Shown here: one piece after another, positions 14,353-21,146 of the stretch
How the letters are laid out: each line of letters begins with the position of its first letter
Position numbering within the stretch: position 1 is the stretch's first letter
Source: Candidatus Falkowbacteria bacterium CG10_big_fil_rev_8_21_14_0_10_43_10
GTDB lineage: Bacteria; Patescibacteriota; Patescibacteriia; Patescibacteriales; XYC2-FULL-47-12
Assembly (NCBI GenBank): GCA_002773655.1
Contig: PFAR01000001.1
Coordinates: forward strand, 1-21,837
Length of the DNA stretch: 21,837 nucleotides
Reading direction: 5' to 3'
Notes under the pieces: generated by a model
What the model saw: the letters and a program-made list of their open reading frames with translations, nothing else
The model's database searches: none
What the model was told of the DNA's origin: nothing
Translations under genes and position numbers: made by a program

Positions 14353-15282
14353 TTAACGCAAATTCTTATGCAGGCAGGCCAAACTTTTCTTGGCTACTTT
14401 TAAGAAAGCGTTTTGGTCGAAATCTTTTCTATTCGTAAAATCAAAAATTTCCACTGATATCGGTCCGGTATAGCCGATTTCCGCCAATGCTGCGAAAATG
14501 GGCTCCAAATCCCAGTCGCCAGTCCCCGGACCGGACATATTCGTCGGGTCGTTGACGTGGCAATGCCCGAAAGACACGTGGGTATCATGGAATAACCTTT
14601 TTATTAAGTACGCAACCTCTTCCGGAGTTTGGCAGGCCGGATAGAGAGCCTTTATGTCCAGATGAGGGACAAAATGCCTGTGCCCGACGGTCTGAACAAT
14701 CTCCATCATGTCCGCCGGAGTAGTGATAAAGTCTGTTTCGTTTCGAGATAATTGCTCAAAACAGACTTTTACGCCCAAATTTTCCACGTTCGGCATTACA
14801 TTTTTATAAATGTTAGCTGCAATGCGCATGCCGTCCGCGTGGGAAACGAGGCCGCTCAAATTGCGCTGCGCCGGCGAGCCGTGCACAACACACTGGCAGC
14901 CAAGAGCAGCCGCAAGCCGAATAAGTTGCTTTATAGCCACTCTCGTATTTTCTTGTACCGCCAGATTACTGCTAGTAAGGTGCACTCCTTGCACCCTAGC
15001 TAAAAGCCAGTGCATCGCTATGATGCGCAGTCCCCGCTCCTCGGCCTCCGTCCGGAATTTTGGGGCTTCTTCTTCCCTGAATCTTTCCGTCAGAAAGTCC
15101 GGGGAAAGGCAGGGCGCGACGACTTCGATGGCGTTATAGCCGACCTCGGCGATCAAGTCGGCAATGCGCATGAAGCTGTCCAAATCCGGCTGGCCTTTCG
15201 CCGCCGGGTTGAACAACTGATAAAGCCCCTCGGTGCACATTGCCAGCGTTCGACCGTTGTTTCCGTTTTTTTTGTTGCTCAC
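14353..15282 (-). CDS. sugar phosphate isomerase/epimerase-like TIM-barrel protein
   Basis: 309 residues from a GTG at 15282, chosen because AAAGGAG lies 8 nt upstream and no other start is better placed. The fold is the xylose-isomerase-like/AP-endonuclease-2 TIM barrel. Its landmarks are YNAIEVVAP, VVHGS (H134), VKVCFEQLSRNETDF (E176), HFVPHLDIKAL (D209), FGHCHVND (H242), PGTGDWD and PISVEIFDF (E278). E176, D209, H242 and E278 are the expected metal-ligand quartet, so the enzyme should be active on a small sugar or keto acid (hydroxypyruvate isomerase, tagatose 3-epimerase and 3-dehydroshikimate dehydratase are relatives). The gene has its own promoter and terminator and stands between two truncated genes. 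Its GC content exceeds that of the sugar clusters. The exact substrate is unknown. Confidence 0.85.
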   Translation of the reverse strand: MSNKKNGNNGRTLAMCTEGLYQLFNPAAKGQPDLDSFMRIADLIAEVGYNAIEVVAPCLSPDFLTERFREEEAPKFRTEAEERGLRIIAMHWLLARVQGVHLTSSNLAVQENTRVAIKQLIRLAAALGCQCVVHGSPAQRNLSGLVSHADGMRIAANIYKNVMPNVENLGVKVCFEQLSRNETDFITTPADMMEIVQTVGHRHFVPHLDIKALYPACQTPEEVAYLIKRLFHDTHVSFGHCHVNDPTNMSGPGTGDWDLEPIFAALAEIGYTGPISVEIFDFTNRKDFDQNAFLKVAKKSLACLHKNLR

Positions 15283-15315
15283 TTCTTTATCTCCTTTTTA
15301 ATGAACTATTTTTAT

Positions 15316-15338
15316 GCCAAAAAATTCAAAAATTTGGC
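15316..15338. repeat. inverted repeat at the transcript start of the isomerase gene
   Basis: GCCAAA (15316-15321) and TTTGGC (15333-15338) flank an AT-rich 11-nt centre. On the minus strand it begins at the predicted transcription start (about 15337), so it could be an operator or a weak 5' hairpin. Confidence 0.5.
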
Positions 15339-15343
15339 TTAAT

Positions 15344-15372
15344 AATATATCACTTTTCTATAAAAAAGTCAA
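15344..15372 (-). promoter_or_regulatory. promoter of the isomerase gene
   Basis: On the minus strand -35 TTGACT (15372-15367), a 17-nt spacer and an extended -10 TGATATATT (hexamer 15349-15344). Transcription should start near 15337, giving a leader of about 55 nt with the Shine-Dalgarno AAAGGAG. The -35 sits about 9 nt from the first recognisable codon of the ddh remnant. Confidence 0.7.
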
Positions 15373-15380
15373 AAAAAACG

Positions 15381-15896
15381 CATTCCAATGCCATTCGGCG
15401 GATTCAGGGAGTGGCTGATGCGCGCCAATATACGCATGCCAAACCGGAAACCATGTCCAAAGTGCGAGCCGGACAAAATCCCGAACTGCAACCGGGCGAC
15501 CTACACTGGCGAGAATGCGTCGTGGTCCTGGCGAACGGAGCGAACCCAACCGAAGTAGAACGGCAAATCAAGGAAATGCCGAACTATTTTGCCCCGTACG
15601 AAACGCAGGTGCGTTTTGTCACCCAGGAAGAACTGGATCGCGACTATTCCAGCATGCCCCACGACGGCGTGGTCATCGCCGCCGGAGAAACCAGCCCTGG
15701 CAATAAGGCGCTGATTGAGTACCGGGTGCGCTGGGACAGCAACCCGGATGGCACGGCCGGAATCATGGTAGCGAGCGCCCGAGCCGCTTACCGCCTTAAC
15801 CGCAAAAGGGAAACCGGCGCTTTCACGATTTTGGATATTCCGCCGGCCTATTTAAGTCCGCGTTCCCGAGAGGAACTGCTGGCGAAATTCATGTAA
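15381..15896 (+). pseudogene. ddh: 3' remnant of meso-diaminopimelate D-dehydrogenase
   Basis: 171 codons that read like the C-terminal half of DAP dehydrogenase: HSNAIRRIQGVADARQYT, then LHWRECVVVLANGA, IKEMPNYFAPYETQVRF, MPHDGVVIAAGET, RVRWDSNPDGTAGIMVASARAAYRL and GAFTILDIPPAYLSP. The same order of motifs (H-S-x-A-[IL]-R-R-I-x-G-V, MPxYF, MPH.G, D.NPD.TA) occurs in Corynebacterium Ddh. The first ~150 residues, i.e. the NADP-binding Rossmann domain and the catalytic Asp, are missing. Upstream the frame stays open only over sequence antisense to the isomerase gene, with no similarity. An internal ATG (15453) could start a fragment, but no enzyme would result. GC content is high, about the same as the htpX remnant. 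Its terminator (15914-15944) is intact. Confidence 0.87.
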
Positions 15897-15913
15897 TCCC
15901 GTGAAACAACAAT

Positions 15914-15944
15914 GCCGTAAGGTTTTTACCCTGCGGCTTTTTTT
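15914..15944 (+). terminator. intrinsic terminator of the ddh remnant
   Basis: GCCGTAAGGT (15914-15923) pairs with ACCCTGCGGC (15928-15937) with one mismatch and one G-T pair around a TTTT loop, followed by seven T. Confidence 0.8.
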
Positions 15945-15954
15945 ATTTTCAGAT

Positions 15955-15984
15955 TAAAAAACCCGCCCAGTTGCGCCGGGCAGG
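15955..15984 (-). terminator. intrinsic terminator of the 58-residue protein gene
   Basis: On the minus strand CCTGCCC (15984-15978) pairs with GGGCGGG (15968-15962), one G-T pair, and is followed by six T (15961-15956). It faces the ddh terminator. Confidence 0.8.
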
Positions 15985-16004
15985 TTATTATATTTAAATT
16001 TTAT

Positions 16005-16181
16005 TTAATGAGAGGTTAACCAAAGTATAAATGGCCGGCGGATTTTATGAACCGACCAATCGTCACTCTTAAAAAGACCGGGCTTATCGGCTTTAAAGCG
16101 ATCAAGAATTTCTATCGTAGCCTTTAATTTTAAAGGCGCTAATTCGTTATGTTCAATTAAAAATTGTTTTTTGGTAGTCAT
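16005..16181 (-). CDS. 58-residue conserved-looking hypothetical protein
   Basis: The start MTTKKQFLIEHNELAPLK is preferred over an ATG 12 codons upstream (16217). The upstream codons fall inside a hairpin with a T-run and encode a low-information string. The product is basic and amphipathic: a helix LKLKATIEILDRFKADK, then a FKSDDWSVHKIRRPFILWL end that looks like a small folded domain with a conserved Trp-His/Arg-Arg core. I do not recognise the family. It has its own promoter and terminator and a long structured leader (16188-16288). The only GGAG upstream (15 nt before the ATG) is locked in the 3' arm of the leader hairpin, which suggests regulated translation. Confidence 0.65.
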   Translation of the reverse strand: MTTKKQFLIEHNELAPLKLKATIEILDRFKADKPGLFKSDDWSVHKIRRPFILWLTSH

Positions 16182-16187
16182 ATATAT

Positions 16188-16288
16188 AAAAAGCAACTCC
16201 AATAACCTGAGTTGCATATATCGCTTTTTTATTAGTTATATTTCCAGGGAGCCGAAAATATTGCAACCTTTTTCCCTTTATTCTTAAT
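16188..16288 (-). ncRNA. structured leader or small RNA upstream of the 58-residue gene (candidate)
   Basis: Transcription predicted from about 16288 gives an RNA of about 100 nt. It has (1) a hairpin pairing 16261-16254 with 16245-16238, 8 bp with an 8-nt loop GGCUCCCU, and (2) a second hairpin GCAACTC/GAGTTGC (16215-16209 with 16199-16193) followed by five T (16192-16188), just 7 nt before the ATG at 16181. The loop UCCCU can pair with AGGGA (16277-16273) as a pseudoknot. GUUGCA (16267-16262) can pair with UGCAAC (16216-16211), which would break the second hairpin. This is the arrangement of a terminator/antiterminator leader, but it could also be an independent sRNA. It matches no riboswitch class that I know. 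Confidence 0.45.
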
Positions 16289-16294
16289 ACCCTA

Positions 16295-16322
16295 AGTATA
16301 TACTAAACTTCAAAAAAGTCAA
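16295..16322 (-). promoter_or_regulatory. promoter of the leader/58-residue protein gene
   Basis: On the minus strand -35 TTGACT (16322-16317), a 16-nt spacer, -10 TATACT (16300-16295). It lies 36-63 nt downstream of the asnB stop. Confidence 0.65.
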
Positions 16323-16356
16323 TACGTCTCTATAAAAATGTAACAATTCTGTGATA

Positions 16357-18237
16357 TTATTTTTCCATAAACTCCCGGTACCAGAGCTGAAAGGTCATCA
16401 GCGACCAAATAGTATTCAAGGCGTATTTTTTCTTATTGACGTGATCATTAAATATTTTATCAATCGCTTTGAAATCCAGCAGTCCGCGCGTGCCGGCGCA
16501 GTAAGCGGGCGATAAAATTTCGCGGGCGTAACCATTTAACGGGCCGCGCAGCCACTTGGCGGCCGGGGAAAACCAGCCCCACTTCGGCTGGCTTAACACA
16601 TGCTCCGGCAGATACTCTTTCATGGCTGACTTTAAAATCAGCTTGCCTTCATAATTGCGGCCGACCGAAGAAAAACCCAGCCCTTTTTTTCCTATTTTGT
16701 ATTTTAAGGGGATGCGGTCGGCTAATTCGACCAGCCGATAATCCAAGAACGGAACGCGCTGTTCCAGCCCGTATGCCATGGACATCTTATCCGAGCGCAC
16801 CAATGATTCATCCGGCATCCAGGTCGCCAAATCCGCCCGCATGAACCGGCGGGTGAAATTTTTAGCGCTTACTTCGGCGAAATGCTTCTGCTTAAACCAC
16901 TCGGGCAGAAAATCAGGCCGATTGGCGGCCGGCGTTAAAAATTCAGCGATGAGGTTTTCCTTCTGGGCGAAAAAAGACAGATAGCGTTCAATTCCGGGGG
17001 CGCTGTTCAATTTTTTATACAGATCGCGCTTCCCGCCCAGCTTAAAAAGCAATTCGGCAAAAAAATTCCGCCGCAAAGCGCGGGGAAAACGCTGCAATTT
17101 GTCAATTAAATAACTGTAGTAATAACGTTCGTAGCCGCCGAAAAGCTCGTCTCCCCCGTCCCCGCCTAAAGTAACTTTTACCCGCTCGGTGGTATAGCGC
17201 GCCAAGAGCAGATTCACGGCCTGGATGTGGTTTGAAATCGGCTCGTCCAGGTGGTAAATGGCTTTGGCCAAATTGTTTTTAATATCCGCGGCGGACAGGA
17301 CGAATTCATGATGGTTGGTTTTAAAATATTTGGCTGTCTGCCGGGCGGTCAAAAAATCATTATTGTACTTGTCGGCTTCCTCGGTCTCCTCAAAGCCAAC
17401 GGAAAAAGTATTTACTTTATCGGACAGCTCGCTCATAATTCCGGTAATAATCGTGGAGTCAATTCCGCCGCTTAAAAAAACTCCCACCGGCCGGTCGGAC
17501 ATTAAGCGCATTTGCACGGAATTCTTCAGTATTTTTTTTATTTCGTTTTCAATTTCCGTCCGGTCGCCTAAAAGCGGCCGCTCCGCCAGCTCCCAGTATC
17601 TTTCCACCCGGACGCTGTTATTTTTTATCAGGGCGTAATGGCCCGGTTCCAGTTTATAAATATCCTGCCATATGGTTAAAGGTGAAGGAATATAAAGGAA
17701 GCGAAAATAGGAATTTAAAGCATCCGAATTTAAGGCCGCGTTTATCTTATGCTCTAAAATCGCCTTTACTTCCGAGGAAAAAATAAACTGGCGGTTTTTA
17801 TAATGATAGTAAAGGGGCTTAATGCCGATTCGGTCCCGGGCTAAAAACAATTCTTCCGTTTCCGTGTTTAAAATTGCCAGGGCGAACATGCCGTTAAATT
17901 TATTCAGGCACCCGCTCCCCCACTCTTGGTAAGCGCACAACGCGACTTCCGTGTCGGTCTGCGACATAAATTTATATCCTTTTTTTTCCAATTCGCTTCT
18001 GATTTCCCGCCAGTTATATATCTCGCCGTTATAGATAATGGCGAATTTCTTGTCAGTTGAAAACATCGGCTGGTGTCCGGCTTGGCTTAAGTCGATGATA
18101 GACAGCCGGTTATGCCCCAGCGTCCATTTTTTGGAAATAAAAACTCCCGAGTCGTCCGGACCCCGATGCTTGGTAACCGCGTTCATTTTTTTAATTAAAC
18201 TTTCATCCTGAAAGTTAAAACCATTAATACTGCACAT
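16357..18237 (-). CDS. asnB: glutamine-hydrolysing asparagine synthetase-like amidotransferase
   Basis: 626 residues, full length. Cys2 after Met1 is the glutaminase nucleophile. RGPDDSG (25-31), NRLSIIDLS (43-51) and YNGEIYN (69-75) complete the class II glutamine amidotransferase domain. The synthetase domain has the ATP pyrophosphatase P-loop SGGIDST (256-262), LGGDGGDELFGGYERYYY and MSMAYGLEQRVPFLD. These establish the AsnB family: glutamine-dependent transfer of ammonia to an adenylated carboxylate. It stands among glycosyltransferase and sugar-nucleotide genes, where AsnB paralogues (WbpG/WbpS-like) often amidate sugar carboxylates or intermediates. True asparagine synthesis is the alternative. 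It lies downstream of the GT-C gene on the same strand, separated by a 64-bp palindrome. No clear Shine-Dalgarno lies close to the ATG. Confidence 0.92.
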   Translation of the reverse strand: MCSINGFNFQDESLIKKMNAVTKHRGPDDSGVFISKKWTLGHNRLSIIDLSQAGHQPMFSTDKKFAIIYNGEIYNWREIRSELEKKGYKFMSQTDTEVALCAYQEWGSGCLNKFNGMFALAILNTETEELFLARDRIGIKPLYYHYKNRQFIFSSEVKAILEHKINAALNSDALNSYFRFLYIPSPLTIWQDIYKLEPGHYALIKNNSVRVERYWELAERPLLGDRTEIENEIKKILKNSVQMRLMSDRPVGVFLSGGIDSTIITGIMSELSDKVNTFSVGFEETEEADKYNNDFLTARQTAKYFKTNHHEFVLSAADIKNNLAKAIYHLDEPISNHIQAVNLLLARYTTERVKVTLGGDGGDELFGGYERYYYSYLIDKLQRFPRALRRNFFAELLFKLGGKRDLYKKLNSAPGIERYLSFFAQKENLIAEFLTPAANRPDFLPEWFKQKHFAEVSAKNFTRRFMRADLATWMPDESLVRSDKMSMAYGLEQRVPFLDYRLVELADRIPLKYKIGKKGLGFSSVGRNYEGKLILKSAMKEYLPEHVLSQPKWGWFSPAAKWLRGPLNGYAREILSPAYCAGTRGLLDFKAIDKIFNDHVNKKKYALNTIWSLMTFQLWYREFMEK

Positions 18238-18241
18238 ATAT

Positions 18242-18305
18242 TGTCATTCCCGCGAAAGCGGGAATCTCCTACTATTTTTAGATTCCCGCTTTCGCGGGAA
18301 TGACA
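18242..18305. repeat. long inverted repeat of the GTCATTCCCGCGAAAGCGGG class
   Basis: Two 26-nt arms (18242-18267 and 18280-18305) are perfect inverted copies around a 12-nt AT-rich centre. Each arm is itself palindromic (CCCGC GAAA GCGGG). This motif is a well-known dispersed repeat in many bacterial genomes. It separates the GT-C gene from asnB and would form a very stable RNA hairpin. It has no T-run directly after it. Confidence 0.92.
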
Positions 18306-18315
18306 TAAAAATAAA

Positions 18316-20091
18316 CTATTCCTTAAACTTATAAATTTCCACTCCATCCTGATCATAAATCCGCATCAGTTCCGGATATTTATATAAATTCCAATCCGGC
18401 TCGCGGTTCCTATCCCAGATAATATAATCCAGCCGGTACTTTTTTAGTAGATTGATATTCCAGCCTTCGGTTTGCAATTCATCGTAAACCGCCCGAACTT
18501 TCTCCTGCTCTTTAGCCAAACTATACTGCGGTTTATAATCTAATTTCCAATTAACACCGAATTTATCAAAAATTATATGGGTGTTATATTCTGTCTGGCC
18601 CGGCTGGATCCATAAAATTCGCTCGTTATTTTCTATCCCATATTTGCCGTCAGCAAAATATTCTTTGTCAAAAAATCTGGACAACATAATTCTTTCGGTG
18701 ATTTCCCGGTCGCTGTTCGGCAACCACTGGGCATACTCGGAATAATAAATATTAGCGTGCGTGTATACCGGAATAAAATTCATTAATATATCATCGGCTA
18801 AAATCACTGAGTCTGAATCGATATATTTTTCTACCCAATCAAAAACGTTTCTATAATACTGCAGATCTTCCGCGCAAATACTGCCGTAGTGGATAAAATC
18901 TTTTGCCTCGCAAATTGAATAGGTTTCCAAAAACGGCTTTAAGTTAAAGGTGGATAATCTATAGGCCGGAACAACTAATAAAATTATAGCTATTGCTAGT
19001 ATCGCTTTATCCATCTTCCGACATTTTTTCTCCGCCCGGCGCGCTAGAATAAAATTAATTATGTAATGGGTAGCGATGGAAAAAATCAAAATCGGCATCC
19101 AGGACCAATGGTTGGCGTTTTGCAGCACGATTCCGGTTATTAGCTGATGGTTAGGAAATAAAACATTAACAATTAAAAGGCTGGCTATAGCCTGAGCTTT
19201 GGGATTGTTTTCCAGCTTAAAATGCTTCGCGAAAAATATAAAAAATAACAGCCAAACCAGGCCAACAATGAGGCGGGGAAAGGTCTCCGGCATATGCGTA
19301 TAATACATTCCCATTCTCACCATCATCTCCTGATAATAAGGCATTTTAGATCCTTGAAAAAACTGGATAAAATAAGGGATGCCGACTATCAGCGCCACGC
19401 TTAACATTAAAATATGGTACTTTAATTCCAGCCATTTTTTACTTAACAATAAAATCAAAATAAATACCCCCGTCAGTGGAACCAAAAACATCCAATGATA
19501 ATGATAGGTTAAAAATAGAACGCCAAACATTACTCCGGCTAAAACGGCGTTTCGCGCCTTTTGTTTTTTAAATTTAACCAATTCAAACCAAAAGATCAAA
19601 AAAAACAATAATATTGGCAAGCTTAATTGTGGATGGACCGGCTTGGATATGCCTCCAATTACTGCCGTGTATAAAATAAGAGGCAAAATAACTGCGGTAT
19701 ACTTATTAGGAGCTATCTTATATAAAAGAATAAAAGTCAAAAGAAAAATTAATACTGGCGCTGTAAAATCCAGCCATACCTGCAAAGTGGGTAAATCAAT
19801 ATTAAACGCGTCAGAGGTTACGGCGATTAAATATTCTAAATTATTAGCCTGTGAGTACCTGTCTTCTTTGTGCTCCCAAAAATATTGATGGTTCATTTCC
19901 GGGTGCCCGTCAAAAACCTCATGCGCCCGCGCTAAATAAAAAAAAGAGTCGCCGTTAAATTGCGGCCACACTCCCTGAAAATTATCCCCCATCCGCTGTA
20001 AAAACAATAAATTGGGCAGGCCGGTAAATCCCCCGACAATTATTGCCCCTATAATTACCAGCCAATATTTTTTTAACCAATTTATCAGCAT
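18316..20091 (-). CDS. GT-C-type multi-pass membrane glycosyltransferase-like protein
   Basis: 591 residues from the ATG at 20091. That start overlaps the epimerase stop by 7 nt. An alternative start 16 codons further would lie inside the epimerase gene. After one N-terminal helix (WLVIIGAIIVGGFTGLPNLLF) a periplasmic loop carries FNGDSFFYLARAHEVF. The Asp48 and the following Tyr/Arg match the first-loop D-motif of GT-C enzymes. About ten further hydrophobic helices extend to about residue 380, then a ~200-residue soluble C-terminal domain (LDYIIWDRN, VEIYKFKE at the end). GT-C enzymes use polyprenyl-phosphate sugars outside the membrane. O-mannosyl/oligosaccharyl-type transfer or polymerisation would fit. 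The family cannot be fixed without a profile search. Confidence 0.72.
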   Translation of the reverse strand: MLINWLKKYWLVIIGAIIVGGFTGLPNLLFLQRMGDNFQGVWPQFNGDSFFYLARAHEVFDGHPEMNHQYFWEHKEDRYSQANNLEYLIAVTSDAFNIDLPTLQVWLDFTAPVLIFLLTFILLYKIAPNKYTAVILPLILYTAVIGGISKPVHPQLSLPILLFFLIFWFELVKFKKQKARNAVLAGVMFGVLFLTYHYHWMFLVPLTGVFILILLLSKKWLELKYHILMLSVALIVGIPYFIQFFQGSKMPYYQEMMVRMGMYYTHMPETFPRLIVGLVWLLFFIFFAKHFKLENNPKAQAIASLLIVNVLFPNHQLITGIVLQNANHWSWMPILIFSIATHYIINFILARRAEKKCRKMDKAILAIAIILLVVPAYRLSTFNLKPFLETYSICEAKDFIHYGSICAEDLQYYRNVFDWVEKYIDSDSVILADDILMNFIPVYTHANIYYSEYAQWLPNSDREITERIMLSRFFDKEYFADGKYGIENNERILWIQPGQTEYNTHIIFDKFGVNWKLDYKPQYSLAKEQEKVRAVYDELQTEGWNINLLKKYRLDYIIWDRNREPDWNLYKYPELMRIYDQDGVEIYKFKE

Positions 20092-21146
20092 ATTTTTTTT
20101 ATTATTTTTACAATTCTGGCGGATGTTCCGCCGTCCCAAAGAGGAATTTTTTTATTCCTTTTTTTAAAATTTATTCTTTTATAAGCGGCTAAAATTGATT
20201 TTTTGCTTACGCCGCCGATAATATTTGTGCCTAACTTAACGGTTATCGGCCGCTCCGTTTCGGTGCGCAGCGTCAAGCAGGGTACGCCTAAATAGCTGGT
20301 TTCCTCCTGCACTCCGCCGGAATCGGTCAATACCAGCTTCGCGTTCTTTTGATAATATAAAGACTGGCGGTAGTTAAGCGGAGGCAAAACGAAGAATACT
20401 TTTTTTAATCTAGCGGAAAATCCGAACTGTTCAGCCATTTTTTTCGTCCGGGGATGCAGCGGCAAATATATTCTATTATCTTTCGCGATTTCTTCTATAG
20501 CATCCAAAATTCCCGCGAACACTTTTTTATTATCCACGTTTTCCGCCCGATGCAAAGTGCAAAAATAAAATTTTTCTTTTGTTTTTTTTATTTTAGGCAA
20601 AAATATTTTCAGCGTGTCTATCATAATGTTGCCGACTAAATAAACATTCTTATTAATGCCCTCTCTCTTTAAATTAGCGGCTCCTTCCGGCTGGGTCACA
20701 AATAAATAATCGGACAGGGAATCGGTTTCTTTCCTATTATGCTCCTCGGGCATCTTACTATTAAATGACCGCAAACCGGCTTCAATATGCGCTAGTTTAA
20801 TTTTCATCTCGCTGGCGACTTGCGCTCCGGCTAAAGTGGAATTAACGTCTCCGACCACAATTACCAAATCTGGCTTCTCTTTTATAAAAATTTTTACCAG
20901 CCCGGACTTAATATCCGCTATCTGCCTGGCCACGGATTTGATTGACGGCTGTAAATTATAATCCGGACTGATTTTAAATTCCCTGAAAAAATCGCCGGCC
21001 ATTTCTTTACTGAAGTGCTGGCCGGTATTAACTAAAAAATATTTCAGCTTTCGCTTTTTCAGTTCATGGCAAAGCGGCGCTACTTTCATAAAATTAGGGC
21101 GCGCTCCGGCGATGATGGCAATTTTTCTGTTTTTTCTATTTTCCAT
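20085..21146 (-). CDS. wecB: non-hydrolysing UDP-GlcNAc 2-epimerase (WecB/MnaA/WbpI superfamily)
   Basis: 353 residues, complete. Hallmarks in order are IAIIAGARPNFMKVAPL (10-25), VNTGQHF (39-45), VIVVGDVNSTLAGA (95-108), AHIEAGLRSFNSKMPEEHNR (119-138), LFVTQPEGAANLKREGI, TLHRAENVD, LPLHPRTKK, LTDSGGVQEETSYLGVPCLTLRTETERP. Asp100, Glu122, and Glu134/Glu135 cover the known catalytic acidic residues. The enzyme interconverts UDP-GlcNAc and UDP-ManNAc (or 3-acylamino derivatives) in the cytoplasm. The 'EAGLRSFNxxMPEE' form is shared with WbpI-type and many generic 2-epimerases, so specificity is open. Its start overlaps the GT4 stop by 11 nt, so translation is coupled. Confidence 0.9.
   Translation of the reverse strand: MENRKNRKIAIIAGARPNFMKVAPLCHELKKRKLKYFLVNTGQHFSKEMAGDFFREFKISPDYNLQPSIKSVARQIADIKSGLVKIFIKEKPDLVIVVGDVNSTLAGAQVASEMKIKLAHIEAGLRSFNSKMPEEHNRKETDSLSDYLFVTQPEGAANLKREGINKNVYLVGNIMIDTLKIFLPKIKKTKEKFYFCTLHRAENVDNKKVFAGILDAIEEIAKDNRIYLPLHPRTKKMAEQFGFSARLKKVFFVLPPLNYRQSLYYQKNAKLVLTDSGGVQEETSYLGVPCLTLRTETERPITVKLGTNIIGGVSKKSILAAYKRINFKKRNKKIPLWDGGTSARIVKIIKKIC

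Noticed and set aside
15240..15380. Upstream extension of the ddh reading frame to an ATG at 15240
   Set aside because: This part is antisense to the isomerase gene and its leader and shows no similarity to the Ddh N-terminus. The real similarity starts at 15381.
16182..16217. Longer form of the 58-residue protein starting at 16217
   Set aside because: The added 12 codons lie in the terminator-like hairpin and T-run and give a leucine-rich string of low information. The ATG at 16181 begins the protein-like sequence.
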